DNA from: Alphaproteobacteria bacterium
Lineage (GTDB): Bacteria; Pseudomonadota; Alphaproteobacteria; JAVJRE01
DNA: 64,000 nucleotides
NCBI GenBank assembly: GCA_040218575.1
Contig: JAVJRE010000007.1
Span: 124,001 to 188,000 of the forward strand
Direction: 5' to 3'
A model generated the notes under the pieces. It was not told where the DNA came from. It did no database searches and saw only the letters and a program-made list of their open reading frames with translations. Shown piece after piece: positions 37,949 to 45,597 of the stretch. How positions within the stretch are numbered: position 1 is the stretch's first letter; every line of letters starts with the position of its first letter. The translations under genes were made by a program, and so were the position numbers.

Positions 37949-40900
37949 TGGCCCACACCGCCACCAGGATGCCGGTCGCCGATGCGGCACCGGAACAGCC
38001 GGCCGCGACCGGCGCGGCCAGCCTGTATGACCGGGTGGTCAACAACCGCTACCTGATCGGTGGTGCGCCGGAAGGCGCCGATGCCTTTGTTATAGGCGCT
38101 CTGGCAAAGGCCCATGGTGCCGGGGTTGTTCACGTCTGCCGCGATGAGGCGCGCATGACTCGCATGAGCGAAGCGCTGGCGCTGTTTCAACCGGATAGTC
38201 AGGTCATCCAGTTTCCGGCCTGGGACTGCTTGCCCTTTGACCGGGTGTCGCCCAATGCGGAGACGGTAGCGCGGCGGATCGATGCGCTTGGACGGCTGGC
38301 CGATGCCGGGTCTGGTCATAGCCAGACCAGCGGGGGCCAGACCAGCGGGGGCCAGACGAGCAGGGGCGGAACCGGCGGCGGGGGCCGAGTGGTGCTGACC
38401 ACCGTAGCGGCGATCCTGCAACGGGTGCCACAGCGCCGGGTCTTTGCCGGCTCCACCTATACGCTCGCTGTCGGTCAGACCATTGATCAGGCCGCGCTGG
38501 AGACCTTTCTGGTAAGCAACGGCTATCACCGCAGCGGCACCGTTCATGAACCGGGCGAGTTCGCCATTCGTGGCGGCCTGATTGATCTGTTTCCGCCCGG
38601 CGCCGAAAATCCGGTACGGGTGGATCTGTTCGGTGACGTCATTGAAAGCCTGCGCGCCTTCGATCCCATGACCCAGCGCAGCGCCGGCACCTTCGAGGAT
38701 GTGATTCTGCAGCCGGTGAGCGAGGTTGTCCTGAACAAGGACACTATCAGCCGCTTTCGCAGTCACTACCGGGAGGCTTTTCAGGTCACCGGCGACGATG
38801 ATCCCTTATATGCCGCGGTCAGCGCCGGCCGCCGTGCCGCCGGTATGGAGCACTGGTTGCCGTTGTTTCAGGAACGGCTGGACACTCTGTTCGACTATTG
38901 CCCCGATGCCTTGCTGACTCTCGATCACCAGGGTGGCGACGCAGCGGCGGCACGTTTCGAGCAGATAGGCGAACACTTTCAGGCGCGGCTGGAAACCCGT
39001 GAAGCGGCGCGAGCGGAAGGGGCGATTTATAACCCGCTACCACCAGACCGGCTCTACCTGACCGCTGACGAGTGGCAGGCTCTGCTGGCGTCGCGTGGCG
39101 GCGGCGAGATGAGTCCGTTCGCACCACCAGATGCGGATGAACGGGCGCTTGATTTCGGCGCGCGGCGGGGGCCGGAATTTGCCGAAGCCCGTATTCGCCG
39201 CGACGGCGGGCTGTTCGATGCGGTCAAATCCCACCTTGAGGCGGAAGCGGGGGCTGGCCGTAGCATTGCGGTGGCGGCCTTTACCGCCGGCGCGCGCGAT
39301 CGGCTGGGCGGGTTGATCGCCACCCACGCCCACTGGCAGGTGCGGACCCTGACCGACTGGCACGACGTGGAGGCTCTGCCGGAGCGAACTTTGGGACTGG
39401 TCGTACTTCCGCTGGAGCGCGGCTTTTCACACGGCCGGATCACGTTGATCAGCGAGCAGGATGTTCTGGGCGAGCGTCTGGCTCATGCACCCCGACGGCG
39501 GCGGCGCAACGAGGCCTTCATCGAAGAGGTCGGCACGCTGGATGCCGGCGACCTGGTGGTCCACATCGACCACGGCGTCGGCCGCTATGAAGGTCTGGAA
39601 ACGCTGCAAGTGGGTGGCGCGCCACACGACTGTTTGCGCCTGGTCTATGACGGCGGCGACAAGCTTTACCTGCCGGTGGAGAATATAGACGTCCTGACCC
39701 GCTATGGCCGCGAGGACGGACTTGTCACCCTTGACCGGCTGGGCGGCGTCGCCTGGCAGGCGCGCAAGTCCAGAGTCAAGGAGCGGGTGCGCGAAATCGC
39801 CGGTCAACTGATTCGTCTGGCCGCGCAACGCCTGCTGCAAAGCGGTCCGTCCCTGCAACCGCCGGCCGGGCTGATGGATGAGTTCTGCGCCCGTTTTCCC
39901 TATCAGGAGACGGAGGACCAGGAGCGGGCGATCCAGGACACCCTGGCCGACCTGGTAGCGGGCCGGCCCATGGACCGCCTGATTTGCGGCGATGTGGGTT
40001 TCGGCAAGACAGAGGTGGCGTTGCGCGCCGCCTTCGTCGCCGCCATGAACGGGCTGCAGGTGGCGGTGGTAGCGCCTACCACGCTGCTGGCGCGTCAGCA
40101 TTTCGCCACCTTCAGCGAGCGATTCGCGGGCTTTCCCGTGCGCATCGCGCAACTGTCCCGTATGGTGCCGGCGGCCGACGCCAGGCTAACCCGGCAGGGC
40201 CTGGCCGACGGCACCGTCGATGTGGTGATCGGCACCCATGCGCTGCTCAGCAAGACGGTTGCGTTCAAGGCCCTGGGGTTGGTGATCATCGACGAAGAGC
40301 AGCATTTCGGCGTGCGTCAGAAGGAGCGTCTGAAAGAGCTGCGCAGCAACGTCCACGTGCTGACCATGACGGCGACGCCCATTCCACGCACCTTGCAGAT
40401 GGCGTTGGCCGGTGTGCGCGACATGAGCATCATCGCAACGCCGCCGGTGGACCGCCTGGCGGTGCGCACCTTTGTCCTGCCCTACGACCCGGTCATCGTG
40501 CGCGAGGCGATCAACCGCGAACGCCACCGCGGCGGACAGGTGTTCTATGTCTGCCCGCGCGTGAGCGACATTCCCCGTGTCTTCGAGCGCCTGGCGACGC
40601 TGGCGCCGGACGCCAGCATCGGTGTGGCGCACGGCCAGATGGCGCCGAGCGATCTGGAACGGGTGATGGCCGCCTTCTATGACCGGCGCCACGATATTTT
40701 GCTGGCCACCAACATTATTGAGTCGGGGCTGGACGTGCCCACCGCCAACACCCTGATTGTCCACCGGGCGGACATGTTCGGCCTGGCGCAGATGTATCAG
40801 ATCCGCGGCCGGATCGGCCGCTCCAAGCAGCGCGCCTACGCCTATTTCACCTTGCCCACGGGCCGTGTCCTGTCGCCGGTGGCGCAACGCCGACTGGAAG

Positions 40901-41562
40901 TCCTGCACACCCTGGACAGCCTCGGCGCCGGCTTCACCCTGGCCAGCCATGATCTGGATATTCGCGGTGCCGGCAATCTGCTGGGTCAGGAGCAGTCCGG
41001 CCACATCCGCGAGGTCGGCGTGGAGCTCTACCAGCATCTGCTGGAGGAGGCGGTGGCCGAAGTAAAGGGCGAGACGGCACCGGCCGAGGACCAGTGGTCG
41101 CCACAGATCCATGTGGGCATGGCGGTGCTGATTCCCGAGAGCTTCGTCGGCGACCTGCCGGTGCGCATGGGGTTGTACCGGCGTCTTTCGGCGTTGCAGA
41201 CCGAGCCGGAGATCGAGGCCTTTGCAGCGGAAATGATCGACCGCTTCGGTCCGCTACCGGAGGAAGTAGAAAATCTGCTGGATGTGGTGGCGCTCAAGCT
41301 GCGCTGCCACCAGGCCGGAGTTGAGAAGATCGAGGCCGGACCCAAGGGCGCGGTTCTATCGTTCCGCAACAACAGCTTCGCCGCGCCGGAAGCACTGATT
41401 GCCTATATTGGTCGCAATGCCGCCCGCATCAGCCTGCGGCCGGATCAACGTCTGGTTTTTCATCAGTCATGGCGTGACGCGCGAAGCCGTGTCACCGGAT
41501 TGCGCCGCCTGATGCAGGAGTTGTCGGACATGACCAAGCCCGGGCAGGCCGCATCGCCATGA
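37948..41562 (+). CDS. mfd: Transcription-repair coupling factor Mfd
   Basis: 1204 residues. It displaces stalled RNA polymerase and recruits UvrA. Present are the UvrB-like N-terminal domain (FPAWDCLPFDRVSPN, about 89-103), the polymerase-interacting domain (GDLVVHIDHGVGRYEGL), the RecG-like motor (GDVGFGKTEVALRAAF, TTLLARQHFATF, IDEEQHFGVRQKE, TATPIPRTLQM, NIIESGLDVP) and a C-terminal TRCF domain. Residues 121-146 are a Gly/Gln/Ser/Thr insertion encoded by a short tandem repeat. Starts with GTG, overlapping sdhE by one base; overlaps the next start by 4 bases. Confidence 0.96.
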   Translation: MAHTATRMPVADAAPEQPAATGAASLYDRVVNNRYLIGGAPEGADAFVIGALAKAHGAGVVHVCRDEARMTRMSEALALFQPDSQVIQFPAWDCLPFDRVSPNAETVARRIDALGRLADAGSGHSQTSGGQTSGGQTSRGGTGGGGRVVLTTVAAILQRVPQRRVFAGSTYTLAVGQTIDQAALETFLVSNGYHRSGTVHEPGEFAIRGGLIDLFPPGAENPVRVDLFGDVIESLRAFDPMTQRSAGTFEDVILQPVSEVVLNKDTISRFRSHYREAFQVTGDDDPLYAAVSAGRRAAGMEHWLPLFQERLDTLFDYCPDALLTLDHQGGDAAAARFEQIGEHFQARLETREAARAEGAIYNPLPPDRLYLTADEWQALLASRGGGEMSPFAPPDADERALDFGARRGPEFAEARIRRDGGLFDAVKSHLEAEAGAGRSIAVAAFTAGARDRLGGLIATHAHWQVRTLTDWHDVEALPERTLGLVVLPLERGFSHGRITLISEQDVLGERLAHAPRRRRRNEAFIEEVGTLDAGDLVVHIDHGVGRYEGLETLQVGGAPHDCLRLVYDGGDKLYLPVENIDVLTRYGREDGLVTLDRLGGVAWQARKSRVKERVREIAGQLIRLAAQRLLQSGPSLQPPAGLMDEFCARFPYQETEDQERAIQDTLADLVAGRPMDRLICGDVGFGKTEVALRAAFVAAMNGLQVAVVAPTTLLARQHFATFSERFAGFPVRIAQLSRMVPAADARLTRQGLADGTVDVVIGTHALLSKTVAFKALGLVIIDEEQHFGVRQKERLKELRSNVHVLTMTATPIPRTLQMALAGVRDMSIIATPPVDRLAVRTFVLPYDPVIVREAINRERHRGGQVFYVCPRVSDIPRVFERLATLAPDASIGVAHGQMAPSDLERVMAAFYDRRHDILLATNIIESGLDVPTANTLIVHRADMFGLAQMYQIRGRIGRSKQRAYAYFTLPTGRVLSPVAQRRLEVLHTLDSLGAGFTLASHDLDIRGAGNLLGQEQSGHIREVGVELYQHLLEEAVAEVKGETAPAEDQWSPQIHVGMAVLIPESFVGDLPVRMGLYRRLSALQTEPEIEAFAAEMIDRFGPLPEEVENLLDVVALKLRCHQAGVEKIEAGPKGAVLSFRNNSFAAPEALIAYIGRNAARISLRPDQRLVFHQSWRDARSRVTGLRRLMQELSDMTKPGQAASP
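38321..38369 (+). repeat. 15-bp tandem repeat inside mfd
   Basis: GCCAGACCAGCGGGG occurs twice exactly (38321-38335, 38336-38350) with a degenerate third copy from 38351. The period is a multiple of three, so copy changes keep the frame and only lengthen the linker near residues 121-146. Confidence 0.8.
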
Positions 41563-42608
41563 AAGACTCGCCAGATATGGCGGCGACGTTCCGTAGCTGG
41601 GCCGATACCGTCGAGAGCAACTCGCCGCTCTATGGTCGACTGGCCCGCTGGGCCGCCGCCGATAGCCGCTGCATGGCCCTGGCCGCCGGCACACCGCGCG
41701 GCCAGCTGGCGCCCAATCTGCTGCTGGCCGCCGTCCACGACCTGCTGCTGTCGGGCGTGGAGGCGCCACTGGCCCGATATTATCCAAGCCTCACGCCAGG
41801 CCGCAGGGGAGAAGCGGCGACAGAGCCGGGCGACCCGGCCGTATTTCTCGACTTCTGCGCCAGCCACGAGGACGCCCTGCGGCAGATCATCGCCACGCGG
41901 ACGGTGCAGACCAACGAGATACAGCGGCTGGCCGTGCTGTTGCCGGCCTTCATGATGCTGGACATGCAGTATGCGGATGAGCCGGTTCACTATGTGGAGG
42001 TTGGCGCCTCCGCCGGGTTCAACCTGTTATGGCCATGGTGCGGTTTCAGCTATGGCGACGGGCGGATTATCGGCCACGCCCAGTCACCGGTGCACCTGAA
42101 CTGTGAGCTGCGCGGCGGGCACATACCGGTGATTGCGCCGCGGCTGCCGGAAGCGGCGTCACGGGTCGGTCTCGACCTCAATCCGGTAGATATCGACGAT
42201 GCCAACCAGGTGCGCTGGCTTAAAGCACTGGTCTGGCCCGATCAGCCGGAACGCATGGCGCGGCTGGATGGCGCGCTGGCGCTGGCCCGCCGCCGCCGGC
42301 CGGAGGTGCGGCGCGGCAATGCTCTGGATTTGCTGCCGGCCCATCTGGCCGGACTGCCTGACGGGGCGCCTGCCTGTATCTTTCATTCCATCGCCATCTA
42401 CCAGATGTCACTGGCCGACCGGCAGTATCTCAGTTCCATCCTGCAAACCTACTCTCAGGACCGGCCGATCTATCGGGTCGGTCTGGAGCACATCTCAAGC
42501 CGTCAGCCACTGCTGGAGCTGCATGTCTATGCGGATGGCGAACGAAAGGCGCAGGCGCTGGCCTATGCGGATTTCCACGGCGCATGGATGGAATGGCAGG
42601 GAGGCTGA
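41559..42608 (+). CDS. DUF2332 family protein
   Basis: 349 residues of the DUF2332 family. Stretches such as NSPLYGRLARWAA, LDFCASHEDALRQIIATRTVQTNE, PVHYVEVGASAGFNLLW and VGLDLNPVDIDDANQVRWLKALVWPDQ are characteristic; VEVGASAGFNL resembles a SAM-binding loop, so a methyltransferase-like fold is plausible but not established. The ATG overlaps the mfd stop (ATGA), and the nitrilase-family gene follows after 1 base, so the three are probably one transcript. Confidence 0.82.
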   Translation: MKDSPDMAATFRSWADTVESNSPLYGRLARWAAADSRCMALAAGTPRGQLAPNLLLAAVHDLLLSGVEAPLARYYPSLTPGRRGEAATEPGDPAVFLDFCASHEDALRQIIATRTVQTNEIQRLAVLLPAFMMLDMQYADEPVHYVEVGASAGFNLLWPWCGFSYGDGRIIGHAQSPVHLNCELRGGHIPVIAPRLPEAASRVGLDLNPVDIDDANQVRWLKALVWPDQPERMARLDGALALARRRRPEVRRGNALDLLPAHLAGLPDGAPACIFHSIAIYQMSLADRQYLSSILQTYSQDRPIYRVGLEHISSRQPLLELHVYADGERKAQALAYADFHGAWMEWQGG

Positions 42609-42609
42609 A

Positions 42610-43530
42610 ATGACGGAAGCCGCAGCGAGACCCGGCGTCGCAACCCGCCCGGACAAGCGGCCGCATGGCCGCCGCCTGAGTGTCGGTCTGGTCCAGCTCT
42701 CGACGGTGGACGGCGATCAGGCGGGCAATCTGGCGCGGGGTCTGGCCCTGGCGGAAGAGGCCGCCATGGCCGGCGCCGACCTTATCTGCCTGCCGGAGTT
42801 GTGGACCGGCCTGGGCTATAGCGACGACTCGTTCTGGCGGCAGATCGCCGAACCCATTCCCGGCCCCACCAGCGAGGCCCTGAGCGCTGTTGCGCGACGC
42901 CACGGTTGCCACATCACCGGCTCGTGGTACGAAGCCGGCGGCGACGGTCGGGTATACAATACCGCACCGATGATCGGGCCGGACGGGGCAATCATCGGAC
43001 GCTATCGCAAGAGCCATTTGTTCGACGTGCCGCAGCGCACCGATATTCCGCCGGGCATCATCGAGTCGGCCCGCGTGACGCCAGGTGACGAGCTGGTGGT
43101 GCTGGATACCGCGCTTGGCCGGATCGGCATGACCATCTGTGTCGATTTGCGGTTTCCCGAGCTGTACCGCGCCATCGCCCTGCAGAATGCGGATGCGATC
43201 GTGTGCCTGTCCGCCTTTCTGGCACCACGGGCTGACCACTGGGAATTTCTGCTGCGGGCGCGGGCGACTGACAACCAGGTGTGGCTGATTGCCTCAGGCC
43301 AGACCGGCCGGGAGCCTCGCTCTGGCATCGGCTTCGTCGGCCGCAGCATGATCGTTGATCCGTGGGGCGTAGTGACGGCAACTGCCTCCGACGAGCCGGG
43401 GATCACCCTGCAGACCATTGATCTGGACTATGTGGCGACGGTGCGCCAGCGGTGGGACCTGGCGCAGCAGCGCCGTCCCGCCCTGTATGCCGGCGTTCTC
43501 GCCCCCCCGGCATCCGGTCGCCCGGACTGA
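42610..43530 (+). CDS. Nitrilase-superfamily carbon-nitrogen hydrolase
   Basis: 306 residues. The catalytic triad is visible: Glu in LICLPELW (E63), Lys in RYRKSHLFDV (K134) and Cys in MTICVDLRFPELYR (C177). The pattern best fits the amidase branches (omega-amidase, carbamoylase or deaminated-glutathione amidase types) rather than true nitrilases. The exact substrate is not determinable. It ends the mfd-DUF2332 run; the following 405 bases are non-coding. Confidence 0.85.
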   Translation: MTEAAARPGVATRPDKRPHGRRLSVGLVQLSTVDGDQAGNLARGLALAEEAAMAGADLICLPELWTGLGYSDDSFWRQIAEPIPGPTSEALSAVARRHGCHITGSWYEAGGDGRVYNTAPMIGPDGAIIGRYRKSHLFDVPQRTDIPPGIIESARVTPGDELVVLDTALGRIGMTICVDLRFPELYRAIALQNADAIVCLSAFLAPRADHWEFLLRARATDNQVWLIASGQTGREPRSGIGFVGRSMIVDPWGVVTATASDEPGITLQTIDLDYVATVRQRWDLAQQRRPALYAGVLAPPASGRPD

Positions 43531-43536
43531 GTTCCG

Positions 43537-43581
43537 CCAATTGGTTCACTATTGGTATCGTCCGAGGTGTGAACCGATTGG
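43537..43581 (+). promoter_or_regulatory. Distal TGGT operator-like cluster upstream of soxB
   Basis: Two direct TGGT elements start at 43542 (TTGGTTCAC) and 43553 (TTGGTATCG), 11 bp apart, and an inverted copy GTGAACCGATTGG lies at 43569-43581. The same half-site occurs in the proximal sox cluster and upstream of folD and gntR. Predicted GntR-family binding site. Confidence 0.55.
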
Positions 43582-43820
43582 CCGCCGGCGGCGGCTGAAC
43601 GGATCGTGGCGTCGGCGCCGACGGCGAGCGGCAGCGGGCCACGCCGGCGGTCTCGACGGGATGGGTAAACGCCGTTGAAATCTGTATGCTGCCGCGGTGC
43701 AGTGCGTATTGCACCGAGGCCCGATCACAGATAACGTCAGGCCTCGGATCAGGGGGGCCTCGCGCCCGGACAGCCCGGACAGAACGTCTGCAGGATCGGT
43801 GTTCCCTGTTTCGGTCCTGT
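43582..43820 (+). other. Non-coding part of the sox leader with two inverted repeats
   Basis: No convincing gene is seen in the 405 bases between the nitrilase gene and soxB. This part holds a perfect 7-bp inverted repeat CGGTGCA / TGCACCG spaced by 8 bases (43695-43716), of operator size, and an 8-bp inverted repeat CCGAGGCC (43714-43721) / GGCCTCGG (43740-43747) that could form a leader hairpin. The two overlap at 43714-43716 and so would compete if both were RNA structures. Confidence 0.45.
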
Positions 43821-43823
43821 TTT

Positions 43824-43850
43824 TGGTTCGCGAATGGTTCACAATGGTCC
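43824..43850 (+). promoter_or_regulatory. Proximal triple TGGT operator-like array upstream of soxB
   Basis: Three direct elements, TGGTTC, TGGTTC and TGGTCC, begin at 43824, 43835 and 43845, spaced 11 and 10 bp, so they fall on one face of the helix. The array ends 85 bp before the soxB start. The same spacing and core occur upstream of folD and gntR. Confidence 0.65.
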
Positions 43851-43935
43851 ACTACAGCACCGGCGGCACTCTCCGGGCTGGTGGTCGGGCTGGTGGTTGG
43901 GAAGTCCATGACCGGTTCGGCCGGGGAGGGATCAA

Positions 43936-45177
43936 ATGGTACTGGCGCTGCTGAAATATGGTCTGCGCAACTCCTATCCGGCGCAGCGCGACATCATCAC
44001 CGCAACGGACCTGAAGCCGTCCTATGACGTGGTCATCATCGGCGGTGGCGGGCATGGTCTGGCGGCGGCTTATTACCTGGCGAAGTACCACGGCATCACC
44101 AATGTGGCAGTGCTGGAGAAGGGCTATCTGGGCGGCGGCAACACGGCGCGCAATACGGCCATCATCCGCTCCAATTATCTGACGGACGAGGGCGTCCGGT
44201 TCTATGACGAGTCCGTGCGCCTGTATCAGGGGCTGTCCAACGAGTTCGACTTCAACATCATGTATTCCGAGCGCGGCCACTTCACGCTGGCCCATACGGA
44301 TGCCGCGCTACGCACCAGCCGCTGGCGGGCCGAGGTCAACAAGCACCACGGGGTCGACTCCGAGCTGATCTATCCGGACGAGATCGCCCGTATCGAGCCG
44401 ACCCTGAACATGAGCCGCAACGTGCGCTTTCCCATTCTCGGCGCGCTGTATCACAAGCCCGGCTCCATCGCCCGCCATGACGCGGTGGCCTGGGGCTATG
44501 CCCATGGCGCGGCCAAGCGCGGCGTGGAGCTGCATCAGAAGACCGAAGTGACCGGTCTGGATATCCAGGACGGCAGAATCGTCGGGGTCAAAACCAACCG
44601 CGGCGACATCAAATGCGGCGTCGCCATGCAGGCGGTGGCCGGCTCCACTTCGCTGCTGGCGAAGATGGCCGGCTTCAAGCTGCCGATTCGCACCATTCCG
44701 CTACAGGCGTGCGTTTCACTGCCGATGAAGCGCTTCCTCGACACCATCATCGTGTCCGGCAGCCTGCACGTCTATATCTCGCAGAGTTCCCGCGGCGAGC
44801 TGGTGATGGGTGGCTCCACCGACCCCTACACGCTCTACAACACGCGCTCGACCCTCGATTTCAAAGAAGGGTTGATGACGCACATGCTGGAGCTTCTACC
44901 GTTCCTGTCGGGCGTGCGAATCCTCCGTCAGTGGGCGGGCATGGCCGATATGACGCCGGACTTCGCGCCGATCATGGGCGAGACCCCCATCAAGAACTAC
45001 TATATCGACTCCGGCTGGGGCACGTGGGGTTTCAAGGCGACGCCGGTCAGCGGCAAGCGCATGGCCGAGACACTGGCCACCGGCAAGGTGCCGGACTTGA
45101 TTCAGCCCTTCAGCTTCGAACGCTTCTACAATTTCGAGCAAGTAGGCGAAAAAGGCGCGGCTTCGGTCGGCCACTGA
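43936..45177 (+). CDS. soxB: Sarcosine oxidase-type subunit beta
   Basis: 413 residues. FAD-binding fold VVIIGGGGHGLAAAYYLAKYHG (split here: VVIIGGGGHGLA at 32-43), then EKGYLGGGNTARNTAIIRSN as in SoxB. The His that binds FMN covalently in known heterotetrameric enzymes is conserved in ARHDAVAWGYA (about H181). Role: oxidative demethylation of sarcosine or a related N-methyl amine within the SoxBDAG complex. GGAGGG precedes the ATG by 7 bases. First gene of soxBDAG; the TGGT arrays lie upstream. Confidence 0.9.
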   Translation: MVLALLKYGLRNSYPAQRDIITATDLKPSYDVVIIGGGGHGLAAAYYLAKYHGITNVAVLEKGYLGGGNTARNTAIIRSNYLTDEGVRFYDESVRLYQGLSNEFDFNIMYSERGHFTLAHTDAALRTSRWRAEVNKHHGVDSELIYPDEIARIEPTLNMSRNVRFPILGALYHKPGSIARHDAVAWGYAHGAAKRGVELHQKTEVTGLDIQDGRIVGVKTNRGDIKCGVAMQAVAGSTSLLAKMAGFKLPIRTIPLQACVSLPMKRFLDTIIVSGSLHVYISQSSRGELVMGGSTDPYTLYNTRSTLDFKEGLMTHMLELLPFLSGVRILRQWAGMADMTPDFAPIMGETPIKNYYIDSGWGTWGFKATPVSGKRMAETLATGKVPDLIQPFSFERFYNFEQVGEKGAASVGH

Positions 45178-45276
45178 CGGCGACCGCGCCGGGCGCGCAG
45201 CCCCGGCCAGCGGCCGCGATGATGCATGACGGGTTTCAGGACCGCGCCATCGGGCGCCTGAAAGGGAAGTGACGCA

Positions 45277-45597
45277 ATGAAACTGATGACGTGTCCCCTC
45301 AACGGACCACGCAACATCTCCGAGTTTGTTTTTGGTGGCGAAGTAAAGCCGATGCCCGATCCGTGGACGGTCAATGATCGCGAGTGGGTCGACTATGCCA
45401 TCATGGACAACAACACCGCCGGTGTGGTGCGCGAGTGGTGGTACCACGTGCCCACGGCCTACTGGTTCATTGCCGAACGCAACACCGTGACGGACGAAAT
45501 CGTCCGCACCTATAAATACGACGAAGTCTTCAAGGAACGGCGCGATTTCAACCGGCCACCGGCCGCGGCCGAGAGCAAGAGCGGAGACCGGTCATGA
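45277..45597 (+). CDS. soxD: Sarcosine oxidase-type subunit delta, divergent
   Basis: 106 residues. The N-terminal MKLMTCPLNGPRNISEFVFG aligns with SoxD, but the usual CPxCG knuckle is CPLNG and the later Cys in the HGCRxWF region is replaced (WYHVPTAYWF), so the zinc site of classical SoxD is lost apart from one Cys and one His. This suggests a paralogous complex, perhaps acting on another N-methyl substrate. A 99-base gap separates it from soxB; it overlaps soxA by 4 bases. Confidence 0.85.
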   Translation: MKLMTCPLNGPRNISEFVFGGEVKPMPDPWTVNDREWVDYAIMDNNTAGVVREWWYHVPTAYWFIAERNTVTDEIVRTYKYDEVFKERRDFNRPPAAAESKSGDRS

